DNA of 64,000 nt. Source: Aestuariivivens sediminicola (GTDB lineage: Bacteria > Bacteroidota > Bacteroidia > Flavobacteriales > Flavobacteriaceae). How positions within the stretch are numbered: position 1 is the stretch's first letter; every line of letters begins with the position of its first letter. A program made the translations under genes and the position numbers. Location: NCBI RefSeq assembly GCF_022662015.1, contig NZ_JAKMCM010000001.1:1054001-1118000 (forward strand). The letters are read 5' to 3'. Below are positions 45,208 to 54,167 of this stretch, piece after piece. The notes under the pieces were generated by a model. It saw only the letters and a program-made list of their open reading frames with translations, was not told the origin of the DNA and ran no database searches.

Positions 45208-45851
45208 GTAATTGTTGTAATCATGTTCATTCCTATAAGATATAGGACATTTGTTTTAAAAATAGCTTTTGGAAGACGAGGTATTGCTATTTATTTATGC
45301 AAAGCTACCAATTTAAACTTTAACTCTATTAAATCTTTGTTATATTCTGGTTAACACAAGTTATTCACAGTAAATAGTAAACTATATTCTATTTTTAAAA
45401 TTTTATAAACTAATAATTGTGATTATTATAGTGTGTTAATAGTAGTTATAACTTTTTACCTATTTTTTTTGATATTTATAAATTTACATTCCATCAATAG
45501 TTAATTAACATATCTCAAAGAAATTAATCTATTCATTTATAATGCTTTTCAGTGTTATATACACAATTGTTAATAATTAAAATGAACCGGTATTTACTCA
45601 TAACTTTTTTAGAAATAAGTGTTGATTTTTAGTGTTATCTATTCTTATAAATGACTTAAAAAAATGCAATTAAATATTTGGTTAAAACCAACTTATTTTT
45701 GATTGTAAAAATTATTAAAACATCCTAATTTAAATTTTAAAAATAACGAACACTTATTAACAGGTATTTCATTATGTAATACACAATTTATGTGATTTTC
45801 TAATGAAAAAAATCATGTACTTTTGTAATACTTTCTAAAACAAACAATACT
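45208..45851. other. AT-rich 644-bp intergenic region between rnr and rpiB
   Basis: No ORF or RNA gene was seen. The region is very AT-rich and includes TTATTCACA (45361-45369), an exact match to the DnaA-box pattern TTATNCACA, and near matches at about 45557-45565 and 45755-45763. It must contain both divergent promoters; a replication origin is only a possibility. Confidence 0.4.
45818..45825 (+). promoter_or_regulatory. Probable -7 promoter element of rpiB
   Basis: TACTTTTG matches TAnnTTTG, 26 bases before the rpiB ATG. It would give a leader of about 20 bases. Confidence 0.5.
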
Positions 45852-46286
45852 ATGACTATTTCTTTAGGTAATGATCATGCCGGTACGCAATATAAATTTG
45901 CTATCAAGGAATTCTTAGAATCGCAGGGTTACGAGGTTATTAATCATGGAACAGATAGTGATAGCAGTGTCGATTATGCCGATTTTGTTCACCCGGTAGC
46001 GAACGATGTAGAAAATAAGACGGCCTCTTACGGTATTCTTCTTTGTGGCAGTGCTAATGGTGTTGCGATGACAGCTAATAAACACCAAAATATTCGTGCC
46101 GGTTTATGTTGGAACAAGGAAATCGTTGAACTTATACGCAGTCATAATAACGCTAATATTTTATGTATTCCTGCGCGATTTACAGCCATTCAGCAGGCAG
46201 TTGAAATGGTTAATACCTTTTTAAATACCGATTTTGAAGGTGGTCGTCACCAGTCGAGAATAGATAAAATTCCATTATCTTGTTAG
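45852..46286 (+). CDS. rpiB: RpiB/LacA-family sugar-phosphate isomerase
   Basis: A 144-residue protein of the RpiB family, which interconverts ribose 5-phosphate and ribulose 5-phosphate (pentose phosphate pathway). SLGNDHAGTQYKFAIKEFL near the start carries the conserved Asp-His pair, and LLCGSANGVAMTANKH (about 67-82) the catalytic Cys loop. The two known activities of the family (ribose- or galactose-6-phosphate) cannot be told apart by eye, but RpiB is more likely. Its stop codon is directly followed by the ATG of the CDF gene. Confidence 0.88.
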   Translation: MTISLGNDHAGTQYKFAIKEFLESQGYEVINHGTDSDSSVDYADFVHPVANDVENKTASYGILLCGSANGVAMTANKHQNIRAGLCWNKEIVELIRSHNNANILCIPARFTAIQQAVEMVNTFLNTDFEGGRHQSRIDKIPLSC

Positions 46287-47204
46287 ATGGGTCATCATCA
46301 TTCCAATAATCATTCCCACTCCTCATCCAATGTAAAAGGTAGAAATCTTGTTATTTCTATTCTATTAAATATCATTATCACTGCGTCTCAAATCATTGGA
46401 GGTGTGATATCAGGCAGTTTAGCCTTACTAAGTGATGCTTTACATAATTTTAGTGATGTGCTCTCTTTATTAGTGAGCTATGTCGCTAATTTATTAGCTA
46501 AAAAAAAAGCGTCCATACACAGAACCTTTGGTTTTAAACGCGCAGAAATTCTAGCGGCCTTTGTAAATGCTTCAACCTTAATTATTGTTGCTGTTCTCTT
46601 GATTATTGAGGCTATAAAACGATTTATGGAACCGGAAGAAATTGAATCCAATCTGGTTATTTGGTTATCCTTTATAGCAATCATAGCCAATGGTATAAGT
46701 GTGCTTTTATTAAAAAAGGATGCTGAAAAGAACATGAACATGAAAAGTGCTTATTTGCATCTGTTAACCGATATGATGGCGAGTATTGCTGTTTTAATTG
46801 GTGGATTACTCATGAAGTTTTATGCCATTTATTGGGTGGATAGTGTATTAACCTTTGCGATTGCCATCTATTTAATCTGGATGGGATACGATCTATTAAA
46901 AGATTCAACAAAGGTCTTAATGTTATTTACACCTGATGCTATTCCGATTCAACAGATCGTGAAAGAGATAGCTACGTTTGAATCCATTAAAAATGTGCAT
47001 CACGTACATGTCTGGCAATTGAATGAGGAGGAAATCCATTTTGAAGCCCATATTGATTTCAATGAAGATATCAGTTTATCGGAGTTTGATGTTGTATTAC
47101 GTCAAATTGAAGATCATGTGTACCATAAGTATGATATCAACCACGTGAACATACAGCCTGAATATGGTAAGAACGATTCAAAAGACATGATCGTTCAGGA
47201 TTAA
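46287..47204 (+). CDS. CDF-family divalent metal cation exporter (Zn2+ type)
   Basis: A 305-residue transporter with six membrane segments and the C-terminal metal-binding domain of cation diffusion facilitators. It begins with a histidine-rich tail (MGHHHSNNHSHSSS). The metal sites appear in TM2 (LLSDALHNFSDV, H-x-x-x-D) and TM5 (LHLLTDMMAS), the HD/HD arrangement typical of zinc transport. It exports Zn2+ or similar ions from the cytoplasm in exchange for protons. It abuts rpiB with no gap and is 23 bases before the GNAT gene. Confidence 0.9.
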   Translation: MGHHHSNNHSHSSSNVKGRNLVISILLNIIITASQIIGGVISGSLALLSDALHNFSDVLSLLVSYVANLLAKKKASIHRTFGFKRAEILAAFVNASTLIIVAVLLIIEAIKRFMEPEEIESNLVIWLSFIAIIANGISVLLLKKDAEKNMNMKSAYLHLLTDMMASIAVLIGGLLMKFYAIYWVDSVLTFAIAIYLIWMGYDLLKDSTKVLMLFTPDAIPIQQIVKEIATFESIKNVHHVHVWQLNEEEIHFEAHIDFNEDISLSEFDVVLRQIEDHVYHKYDINHVNIQPEYGKNDSKDMIVQD

Positions 47205-47227
47205 TACAACTCCTAATTATCGATTTT

Positions 47228-47671
47228 ATGCTAGACATTCAAATAAAGAATTTTTCAGAGCTAACTACAAAGGAACTTTACGATATTTTACAGTTACGCT
47301 CTGAAGTATTTGTAGTTGAACAAGACTGTGTGTACCAGGATATGGATGGTAAGGATACTGTTGCATTACATGTTCTGGGGTTTAAAGACACTGTATTGGT
47401 AGCTTATGCAAGACTTTTTCAAGCTGGTCATTATTTTAATGAACCCAGTATAGGAAGGGTAGTGGTCACAAAAAATGAACGACATCAGAAATACGGTCAT
47501 GATATCATGTTAGCGTCAATTGATGTTCTGAAGCAACAGTTTAATGCTTCGGTTATTAAGATTTCAGCGCAATGTTACCTCAAGAAATTCTATAACGATC
47601 TAGGCTTTAAGGAAACCGGGAATACCTATTTAGAAGATGGTATTCCGCATATCGCCATGATTAAAAATTAA
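47228..47671 (+). CDS. GNAT-family N-acetyltransferase, ElaA type
   Basis: A 147-residue acetyltransferase resembling ElaA: QLRSEVFVVEQDCVYQDMDG near 23-42 is the family's opening block, and IGRVVVTKNERHQKYGHDIM (about 79-98) the acetyl-CoA binding turn. The substrate is unknown. It ends the three-gene rpiB-CDF-GNAT run, and only 4 bases separate it from the convergent LRR gene. Confidence 0.85.
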   Translation: MLDIQIKNFSELTTKELYDILQLRSEVFVVEQDCVYQDMDGKDTVALHVLGFKDTVLVAYARLFQAGHYFNEPSIGRVVVTKNERHQKYGHDIMLASIDVLKQQFNASVIKISAQCYLKKFYNDLGFKETGNTYLEDGIPHIAMIKN

Positions 47672-47675
47672 GACC

Positions 47676-49151
47676 TTATCGTTTTAAAACAAAATAACCT
47701 GTAATAACATCTTTATTTTTTAAGGTTATTTTATACCAATAACTATCCATAGGTAAGGGTTTACTATTAAATTGACCATCCCAGCCCTGGGCATTCGGAA
47801 GTAAAAACTTTAATAATTTTCCGTATCTGTCGTGAATCGTAATATAATCAATACCATCAGTGTTATCTACAACATTCCAATAGTCGTTGGTTCCATCGTT
47901 ATTCGGTGTAAAATATTTTGGAACATCATAAACTTCCTCTAAAATGGTCACCGTAAAACGTGTTTCGTTACTAAAACAATTGTTTTTATTATAGATATAA
48001 ATAATCTGTGATGTGGTTATCTTATCCTCAGGTTGTAATTGTACACCATTCCCACCTGATTGTGTAAAATAATCACCATTATCAAGCACAGGTAAAGTAA
48101 AACTTACACCTGAAAAATCAGGTAAGGTATCAACGGGAATAAAATTAGTACACTCAGACAATTCATTAGCGAAGTTAGAGAAAGGAAACGGTCTCCAATT
48201 TGGATAACTTATTGAGGCATCATCAACAATTACACAACTTAAATTTGGATTAAATTCAAAATCCATTATAGGCGCATTATCATTTGTACCATTTTTAATA
48301 TTCAATAAACAGAGATCATTGTGACTGCAATCTAAATTTAACAATGATGTATTTTTAGACATGTCCAATACGGTAATTTGATTAAACTCGCAGCTCAAAT
48401 CAGTAAGGAGTACGTTTTGGGTTACATCTAAACTGGTTAGTTGGTTATTAAAACACAATAAAACTCTTAAATTAGAATTTTGACTAACATCTAAATTTGA
48501 TATTTGGTTGATTCCACAATCTAAGAATGCTAAAGTCGTGTTTTGGGTCACATCCAAACCTGTTAGAAAATTACCTCTTACAATCAAAGAATTTAATAGT
48601 TTGTTTTGAGTAACATCAATAACACTTATCAAGTTATTCTCACAGGACAACACCCCTAAATTGGTAGAAACAGTGACATCTAAACTTGAAATTAGATTAT
48701 CTCCACAATACAAAGAACTTAAACTGATATTATTTATTAAATTAAGAGCTGTGATCTTATTAAAGCTGCACCAAAGTTTTTGTAAACCAATAAGATCTGA
48801 AGTATTTAAGCTGGTTAAGCTGTTATTATTGCAATATAGTTCAATAAGGTTCACATTTGTAGAGAGCTCCAAATCTGAAAGATTATTATCAGAACAATCT
48901 AAAACGGTTAAACCAACGAAATCCTGAATACCGGTTAAATCTGAAATCGCATTGGATGACACATCAAGTTTGTCAATATCAGCAATATTAATGGTTGGTA
49001 CAAAGTCATCCAAAGGACCGGAATCGTAACCCAAATTAATTAAAGCTTGCTCGAAATTATCATCAGGAATAAAGGTGGTTTGGGAAATGCAGAACGAACT
49101 TATAAAACATAAGCTAAAACTAAAAAGGTTGTTTTTAGGTATACATAACAT
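47676..49151 (-). CDS. Leucine-rich repeat surface protein with T9SS type B sorting domain
   Basis: A 491-residue exported protein (signal peptide about 1-23). After TTFIPDDNFEQALINLGYD come about ten leucine-rich repeats of 21 residues (about 55-300) of the form LxxLDVSxNxxLxxLxCxxN, in which Asn and Cys alternate along the ladder. A linker domain (about 310-400) and a type B T9SS tail follow (about 405-491, YFTPNNDGTNDYWNV to GYFVLKR), as in gliding-associated surface proteins. It probably binds proteins or glycans at the cell surface; its ligand is unknown. It is 6 bases after the OmpA-type gene, in one operon. Confidence 0.87.
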   Translation of the reverse strand: MLCIPKNNLFSFSLCFISSFCISQTTFIPDDNFEQALINLGYDSGPLDDFVPTINIADIDKLDVSSNAISDLTGIQDFVGLTVLDCSDNNLSDLELSTNVNLIELYCNNNSLTSLNTSDLIGLQKLWCSFNKITALNLINNISLSSLYCGDNLISSLDVTVSTNLGVLSCENNLISVIDVTQNKLLNSLIVRGNFLTGLDVTQNTTLAFLDCGINQISNLDVSQNSNLRVLLCFNNQLTSLDVTQNVLLTDLSCEFNQITVLDMSKNTSLLNLDCSHNDLCLLNIKNGTNDNAPIMDFEFNPNLSCVIVDDASISYPNWRPFPFSNFANELSECTNFIPVDTLPDFSGVSFTLPVLDNGDYFTQSGGNGVQLQPEDKITTSQIIYIYNKNNCFSNETRFTVTILEEVYDVPKYFTPNNDGTNDYWNVVDNTDGIDYITIHDRYGKLLKFLLPNAQGWDGQFNSKPLPMDSYWYKITLKNKDVITGYFVLKR

Positions 49152-49157
49152 GAATAA

Positions 49158-50012
49158 TTAATTATCCTTGTCCACATGGGTAATTAATATTTCGACACGT
49201 CTGTCGTATTTGGGATCTCCCCCGAGTGGAAATTTTCTTCGCATTCCCATATGTCGCATTCGTTTTTTATTGACCCCTTTTTTTGCCAAATAATCATAGA
49301 CATATTTTGCACGTGCTTCAGACAGATTTCTTTTTTTGGTTTTTCTATCGACAGCATCCCTACTGTACTGGGTACAACACACATGGCCCTGTATTGTAAA
49401 GTAAATATCAGTTCGTTCCACAAGAGACTTTGCGATATCTTCCAATATTTTTTTCGATTCCGTAGTAACCGTACTGTAACCGGTCTTAAACAAAATGTTT
49501 TCAAATCGAATTTTATCCCCAACCTTAATATCGCCTTTAATAACCTCGGCCGTGGGCTGCGTTTCTTTTACAGGCTCTTCGACAACTTCTTCTTTTTCAA
49601 TAATGGGAGGTTTCGGGTTTATTATAATTTCAACTTTCCTGTTTAAACCACGTATTTTAGAAATATCGTTTTCGTTTACTATTTTCAATAAAATCTCACC
49701 TTTGCCGTCGACATGTGTGATTAAGGACTCACTGATCTCATGATTCGAGAAAATCGTTTTTATGGCTTCAGCGCGTTGTTTTGAAAGAATCAAATTATAA
49801 CTCGGTGCTCCAACATCATCACAAAATCCAAAAATGGCAATAGATTCAATATCCACATCCGCCAGTTTTGATATAAACAGCAACAAACGGTTTTCTTCGG
49901 TAGGTATCAATGTGTATTCGTCGGTTTCAAAATACACATCGTGTGTAATATTGTGTTGGGCAGAAATTAAACCGCACAGCAAAATTAATATAGTACTAAT
50001 CAGCCTGGTCAT
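49158..50012 (-). CDS. OmpA-family protein with two OmpA-like domains
   Basis: A 284-residue exported protein (signal peptide ending GLISAQ). It has two OmpA-C-like peptidoglycan-binding domains: about 25-130 (HDVYFETDEYTLIPTE ... LNRKVEIIINP) and about 165-280 (IRFENILFKTGYSTVTTESK ... YDRRVEILITH), joined by a Glu/Pro-rich linker (about 131-160). The Asp/Arg pattern typical of binding diaminopimelate is partly kept in both (NRKVEI, DRRVEI). No outer-membrane barrel is present, so it would link another surface component to the cell wall. It precedes the LRR gene by 6 bases. Confidence 0.85.
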   Translation of the reverse strand: MTRLISTILILLCGLISAQHNITHDVYFETDEYTLIPTEENRLLLFISKLADVDIESIAIFGFCDDVGAPSYNLILSKQRAEAIKTIFSNHEISESLITHVDGKGEILLKIVNENDISKIRGLNRKVEIIINPKPPIIEKEEVVEEPVKETQPTAEVIKGDIKVGDKIRFENILFKTGYSTVTTESKKILEDIAKSLVERTDIYFTIQGHVCCTQYSRDAVDRKTKKRNLSEARAKYVYDYLAKKGVNKKRMRHMGMRRKFPLGGDPKYDRRVEILITHVDKDN

Positions 50013-50079
50013 GCTAAAAACGGAAGAAATAATTTAGTAAATATACTATTTTTAATTACTGGAATGAATTTACAAAATA

Positions 50080-51714
50080 TTACCTTAAATAATCGGAATA
50101 CACCGCAGGATTTTTTAGAATATCCGTGGCTTTCTTTATAGGTGCATCATGTATTTTATAATAGTCGTACAACCCTTCCCTGTAAACATATCGTTTTACG
50201 ATTTCATCAGTCATTTGTTTCAGCAAATACGCTTTGTTTTCTTCAAGAACCACCGATTTTATGTTATTTAATTGTTGTATTAATTCCTGAAACTCCTTTT
50301 CAATATCATCATCTAACTCCTCTTTTTGAGCGCTCTCCAAAACCTTGTATAATTTTTTTTCAGTCTCGGTTTCGAAAGAAAAATCACTGCTAATTAAAAA
50401 ATCCTTAAAATCTTTAAAATCAGAATCATCAAGCGCGAAGGAGCTGATGTCTTCTATACTGTGATTATAATAGTAACGTGTAGCAAAATCGAAGATTATA
50501 TTGTCATTTGAAAGTGCTGTCATTATCGGGGTATTTTCGTTTACACCCATACTCACATCCGGGAATATCCCACCGCCGTCAAACACCTTACGTCCGTTTT
50601 TTGTTTTAAATTCGTTGTAATTTTCCTGCTTTACCCTTACTGCCTCGCCTTTTTCATTTCTGTTCCAGTAATCTAAGGATTGGATGCACCTGCCCGAAGG
50701 TGTGTAATAGCGCGAAATGGTTATTTTCACCTGTGTTCCATAAGTTAATGGTTTTGGGCGTTGCACAAGGCCTTTCCCAAAGCTTCTAGATCCTATGATT
50801 ACGGCGCGATCTAAATCCTGTAACGAACCGGAAACTATTTCACTTGCGGAAGCGCTACCGCCGTCAATTAAAACCACCAAAGGTATTTCGGTATCCAATG
50901 GTTGATTTTTTGTATAATAGGTGCGGTTATATTTTTTTACTTTCGATTTTGTGGTGACCACCAACTGGCCTTTAGGAACAAAAAGATTTACAATATTGAC
51001 GGCTTCATGTAACAAACCGCCGGGATTACCCCTTAGGTCCAGAATAATTCTTTCGGCACCCTGAGCTTTTAAATCCCGAACAGCGTAACTTGTTTCAGCC
51101 GAGGATTTATTATTAAATTGACTTAAAACAATATACCCCGTCTTATCATCGATCAATGAAAAATGGGGCACCGCCTTTATTTCTACCGCAGCCCTTTTTA
51201 TCGAGGTGGTTTGTGTTTTACCCTGTCTATTGTAGGTTACCGCAATAGAGGTCCCGGGACTTCCCTTCAACAGATTACCGGCATCTTCCTTATAGTTTTC
51301 AACCAGGATCTCACCCACTTTTATAATTTCATCACCTGCTTTTAATCCCGCCTTATCCGCCGGATAATCCTTATAAGGCTCCACAATAACCAGTTTATTG
51401 TGCTGGGTTCGCACCTTAGCGCCAATTCCCGTATAATCTCCGGTATTGTTTATTCTTGCAGCTTCCACATCCTGTTCGTTCATGAATCGCGTGTAGGGGT
51501 CTAAATCCTCCAGCATGCTTTTTATCGCCGTATCCATTAAATCCCCGGGATTGGTCTCATCGACATAATTCATATTCAACTCCTTAAACAGTGTCGTGAA
51601 GATTTCTATTTGTTTTGCTATCTCAAAAAAGTCGTTTTTGAAAGCTGAAGTCGTTATAAACAAGACACATACCAGCAAAGGGATGTATACTTTTCGTTTT
51701 AATACCTGTTTCAT
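50080..51714 (-). CDS. ctpA: C-terminal processing peptidase, S41 family
   Basis: A 544-residue serine protease of the CtpA/tail-specific type, anchored or exported by its N-terminal hydrophobic segment (about 8-25). A PDZ domain (about 85-165, GIGAKVRTQHNKLVIVEPY) precedes the S41 domain (about 170-370), with the catalytic Ser in GGSASASEIVSG (residues 285-296) and Lys314 in SRSFGKGLVQ. It cleaves periplasmic proteins from their C-termini. A C-terminal helical part (about 420-544) is common in Bacteroidota CtpA. It lies 58 bases downstream of rnpA. Confidence 0.92.
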   Translation of the reverse strand: MKQVLKRKVYIPLLVCVLFITTSAFKNDFFEIAKQIEIFTTLFKELNMNYVDETNPGDLMDTAIKSMLEDLDPYTRFMNEQDVEAARINNTGDYTGIGAKVRTQHNKLVIVEPYKDYPADKAGLKAGDEIIKVGEILVENYKEDAGNLLKGSPGTSIAVTYNRQGKTQTTSIKRAAVEIKAVPHFSLIDDKTGYIVLSQFNNKSSAETSYAVRDLKAQGAERIILDLRGNPGGLLHEAVNIVNLFVPKGQLVVTTKSKVKKYNRTYYTKNQPLDTEIPLVVLIDGGSASASEIVSGSLQDLDRAVIIGSRSFGKGLVQRPKPLTYGTQVKITISRYYTPSGRCIQSLDYWNRNEKGEAVRVKQENYNEFKTKNGRKVFDGGGIFPDVSMGVNENTPIMTALSNDNIIFDFATRYYYNHSIEDISSFALDDSDFKDFKDFLISSDFSFETETEKKLYKVLESAQKEELDDDIEKEFQELIQQLNNIKSVVLEENKAYLLKQMTDEIVKRYVYREGLYDYYKIHDAPIKKATDILKNPAVYSDYLR

Positions 51715-51772
51715 TTGTTGTCTTTTTATTCTATTTCCCGAATGTGATACGATGGCACGCTCCGTGCTTCAA

Positions 51773-52144
51773 TCACTTGATATCGTTCAAAAATTTTGCC
51801 AATAGTTGATTCATCTTACTTTCAACCTCTGTATAGGTTGGCATCTTTTTACCAATGTACAAAATCATTAACGCATATTGTGTTGTGATGTTGTTAAAAA
51901 AAGCGCCTTTCTTTAAACGATAAGCCTCTCGCATTAAACGTTTTATTCGGTTTCTATCCACTGCACGTTTAAAATGCTTCTTACTGACTGACACACCTGT
52001 CTGGGCATGGACATCTGTTTTTAAGGTTGTTTCCAAATACACCAGACGTAAGGGATACGCTGAAACAGATTGACCCTCTGAAAACAACGCTTCGATAAGT
52101 TTTTTGCTTTTAAGCCGCTCTTTTTTTGGAAAGGTATTTGTCAT
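51773..52144 (-). CDS. rnpA: Ribonuclease P protein component
   Basis: A 123-residue basic protein, the protein subunit of RNase P, which matures the 5' ends of tRNAs. The family signature is present around KRAVDRNRIKRLMREAYR (about 62-79). I chose ATG 52144 (MTNTFPKKERLKSKKL), the normal start of RnpA; a longer frame to 52213 would run over the probable promoter at 52162-52169. The usual neighbour rpmH is absent. Confidence 0.93.
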   Translation of the reverse strand: MTNTFPKKERLKSKKLIEALFSEGQSVSAYPLRLVYLETTLKTDVHAQTGVSVSKKHFKRAVDRNRIKRLMREAYRLKKGAFFNNITTQYALMILYIGKKMPTYTEVESKMNQLLAKFLNDIK

Positions 52145-52161
52145 GGATTTTCTTAAGAATA

Positions 52162-52169
52162 CAAAAATA
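52162..52169 (-). promoter_or_regulatory. Probable -7 promoter element of rnpA
   Basis: The minus strand reads TATTTTTG, fitting TAnnTTTG, 17 bases before the rnpA ATG at 52144. It supports the shorter rnpA start. Confidence 0.45.
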
Positions 52170-52309
52170 CGAAAAACCATCAGCACCGTATCTACCGGAC
52201 TAATATAAACCATTTTATAAGACCTGCGCTTTCAACCCTATGATAATTATCATTGTTTAAAGTGCCAAACCGTTATAATTTTAATACCTTTAAAATAAAC
52301 ACAATTTAT

Positions 52310-54160
52310 ATGGGTCAATTAGACGTTTCCAAGCTTTCCAGAACAAAGGATAGAGCAAATTACATTCATCATTTAGTAAATGATATCAAGGCCCTTGAAA
52401 TTATGTTAGAACGCGGTATGATTGAGGAGGAACCGATCAGAATTGGCGCAGAGCAGGAATTTTGTTTGGTAAACCAACAGTACTCACCGTGCAGCAAATC
52501 CTTAGACGTACTCAAGGACATCGATGACTCCCATTTTACGACTGAAATAGGAAATTTTAATTTGGAGGCTAATCTGGACCCGGTGGTTCTAAACGACAGG
52601 TGTTTTTCTTCTCTTCATCAGCAACTAAAAACCTTGATGAAGAAAGCCGATGAGGCAGCACACAAGCATGATTCTATGATTGTTCTGGCAGGTATTTTAC
52701 CATCTTTATCGCTTAAAAATGTGAGCTTGGACACCATGACACCCATGCCTCGCTACGAGGTGTTGAATGAAGCCATTAAGACGACACGCCGAGAGGATTT
52801 TAACATCCATATCAAAGGTGTTGACGAACTAAACCTACTACATGATTCTGTGATGCTCGAAGGCTGTAATACCAGTTTCCAGATGCACTTACAGGTGGAC
52901 CCCAACAACTTTATAGATACTTATAACTGGGCTCAGGCCATCGCCGGACCGATACTCAGCGCCTGCACGAACTCTCCTATTTTGTTTGGTCAGGAGTTGT
53001 GGAGAGAAACGCGAATCGCATTGTTTACTCAAAGCATAGACACCAGGACCAACTCTTATGTGCTCAATGAAAATCAATCGCGCGTGAGTTTCGGAATTAA
53101 CTGGCAAACAGGTAGTGTTACCGATATTTTTAAGGATAATATTTCGAGGTTCAGAAGTTTTTTAACCACATCTTATATAAAGGACAGTGTGGATATGATT
53201 GAAAATGGTGAAATTCCCAGATTGAGAGCACTCGATTTACACAATGGCACTATTTACCCATGGAATCGTGTCTGCTATGGCATTTCCAGTGGAAAGCCAC
53301 ATTTACGCATTGAAAACCGATATGTACCTTCCGGACCGACGATGGTAGACGAAATAGCAAATATGGTATTTTGGGTCGGTGTTATGATGGGCAAACCAAA
53401 ACAATACGATAACATCCACAACATCTGGGAATTTCGGGATGTTAAAAACAATTTCTTTAATGCGGCGCGCTATGGCATGGCGGCTCAATTTTATTGGAAC
53501 GGCAAATATGTTTCCAGCTACGACCTGATTTTAAATGAATTATTACCTATGGCTTATAAGGGCCTATACCGCTTTGGGGTTTCACCTCAAGACGCCGAAT
53601 ATTATTTGAAGATCATCAAAGACAGGGTGAAATCGCATTCAGGCTCTGAATGGGGAATACGGAGCTACAGAAACCTATTAAAGACTTACAAGAGGTATGA
53701 AGCCATGCAGATCCTGACGGCGCAAATTTATAATAAGCAACAAAAAGGGTACCCTGTGTCGACTTGGCAGATCCTCAGACCAAATACCGCCGCCATCGTT
53801 AATTCCGACAGAACTGTGAAACATATTATGAATACCGATGTGTATTCTGTTGATAAGAAAGATAGCATCGAGCTGGTATTGCATATGATGCGATGGAAGG
53901 ACATTCATCATATGCCTGTAACCAATAACGATAAGAAACTTGAAGGTGTGTTGTCATGGAAGGATGTAGAACGCTACCTGGATAAAAAAGATAAAGAAAC
54001 GACTTCAGTCAACAAGCTGATGAAAAGAGATATTGTCACCATTGAAGAGGATTGTCCGATTGAGGATGCAAAACGGATGATGTCTGAAAAGAATATTAGT
54101 TTTTTACCGATTTTAAGACATGGTAAATTAATCGGATTGTTAACCAGCAGCGATTTATAG
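52310..54160 (+). CDS. GCS2-family carboxylate-amine ligase with C-terminal CBS pair
   Basis: A 616-residue protein from ATG 52310 (MGQLDVSKLSR); a TTG-started longer frame from 52253 has no support. Residues about 1-430 belong to the glutamate-cysteine ligase family 2 (IRIGAEQEFCLV near 43-54 is the ATP/Glu-binding opening, and TEIGNFNLEANLDPV a second block). Two CBS repeats follow (about 490-616; VKHIMNTDVYSV and VNKLMKRDIVTI), which usually bind adenine nucleotides. It should join an amine to a glutamate-like carboxylate, controlled by energy state; the substrates are unknown. Seven bases separate it from an aspartoacylase-like gene. Confidence 0.85.
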   Translation: MGQLDVSKLSRTKDRANYIHHLVNDIKALEIMLERGMIEEEPIRIGAEQEFCLVNQQYSPCSKSLDVLKDIDDSHFTTEIGNFNLEANLDPVVLNDRCFSSLHQQLKTLMKKADEAAHKHDSMIVLAGILPSLSLKNVSLDTMTPMPRYEVLNEAIKTTRREDFNIHIKGVDELNLLHDSVMLEGCNTSFQMHLQVDPNNFIDTYNWAQAIAGPILSACTNSPILFGQELWRETRIALFTQSIDTRTNSYVLNENQSRVSFGINWQTGSVTDIFKDNISRFRSFLTTSYIKDSVDMIENGEIPRLRALDLHNGTIYPWNRVCYGISSGKPHLRIENRYVPSGPTMVDEIANMVFWVGVMMGKPKQYDNIHNIWEFRDVKNNFFNAARYGMAAQFYWNGKYVSSYDLILNELLPMAYKGLYRFGVSPQDAEYYLKIIKDRVKSHSGSEWGIRSYRNLLKTYKRYEAMQILTAQIYNKQQKGYPVSTWQILRPNTAAIVNSDRTVKHIMNTDVYSVDKKDSIELVLHMMRWKDIHHMPVTNNDKKLEGVLSWKDVERYLDKKDKETTSVNKLMKRDIVTIEEDCPIEDAKRMMSEKNISFLPILRHGKLIGLLTSSDL

Positions 54161-54167
54161 TTTATCA

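Noticed and set aside
52145-52213. Longer N-terminus of rnpA
   Set aside because: The added residues match nothing in the RnpA family and overlap a TAnnTTTG promoter element; ATG 52144 gives the normal protein.
52253-52309. TTG-started extension of the GCS2-CBS gene
   Set aside because: The extension is AT-rich, without family similarity; ATG 52310 fits better.
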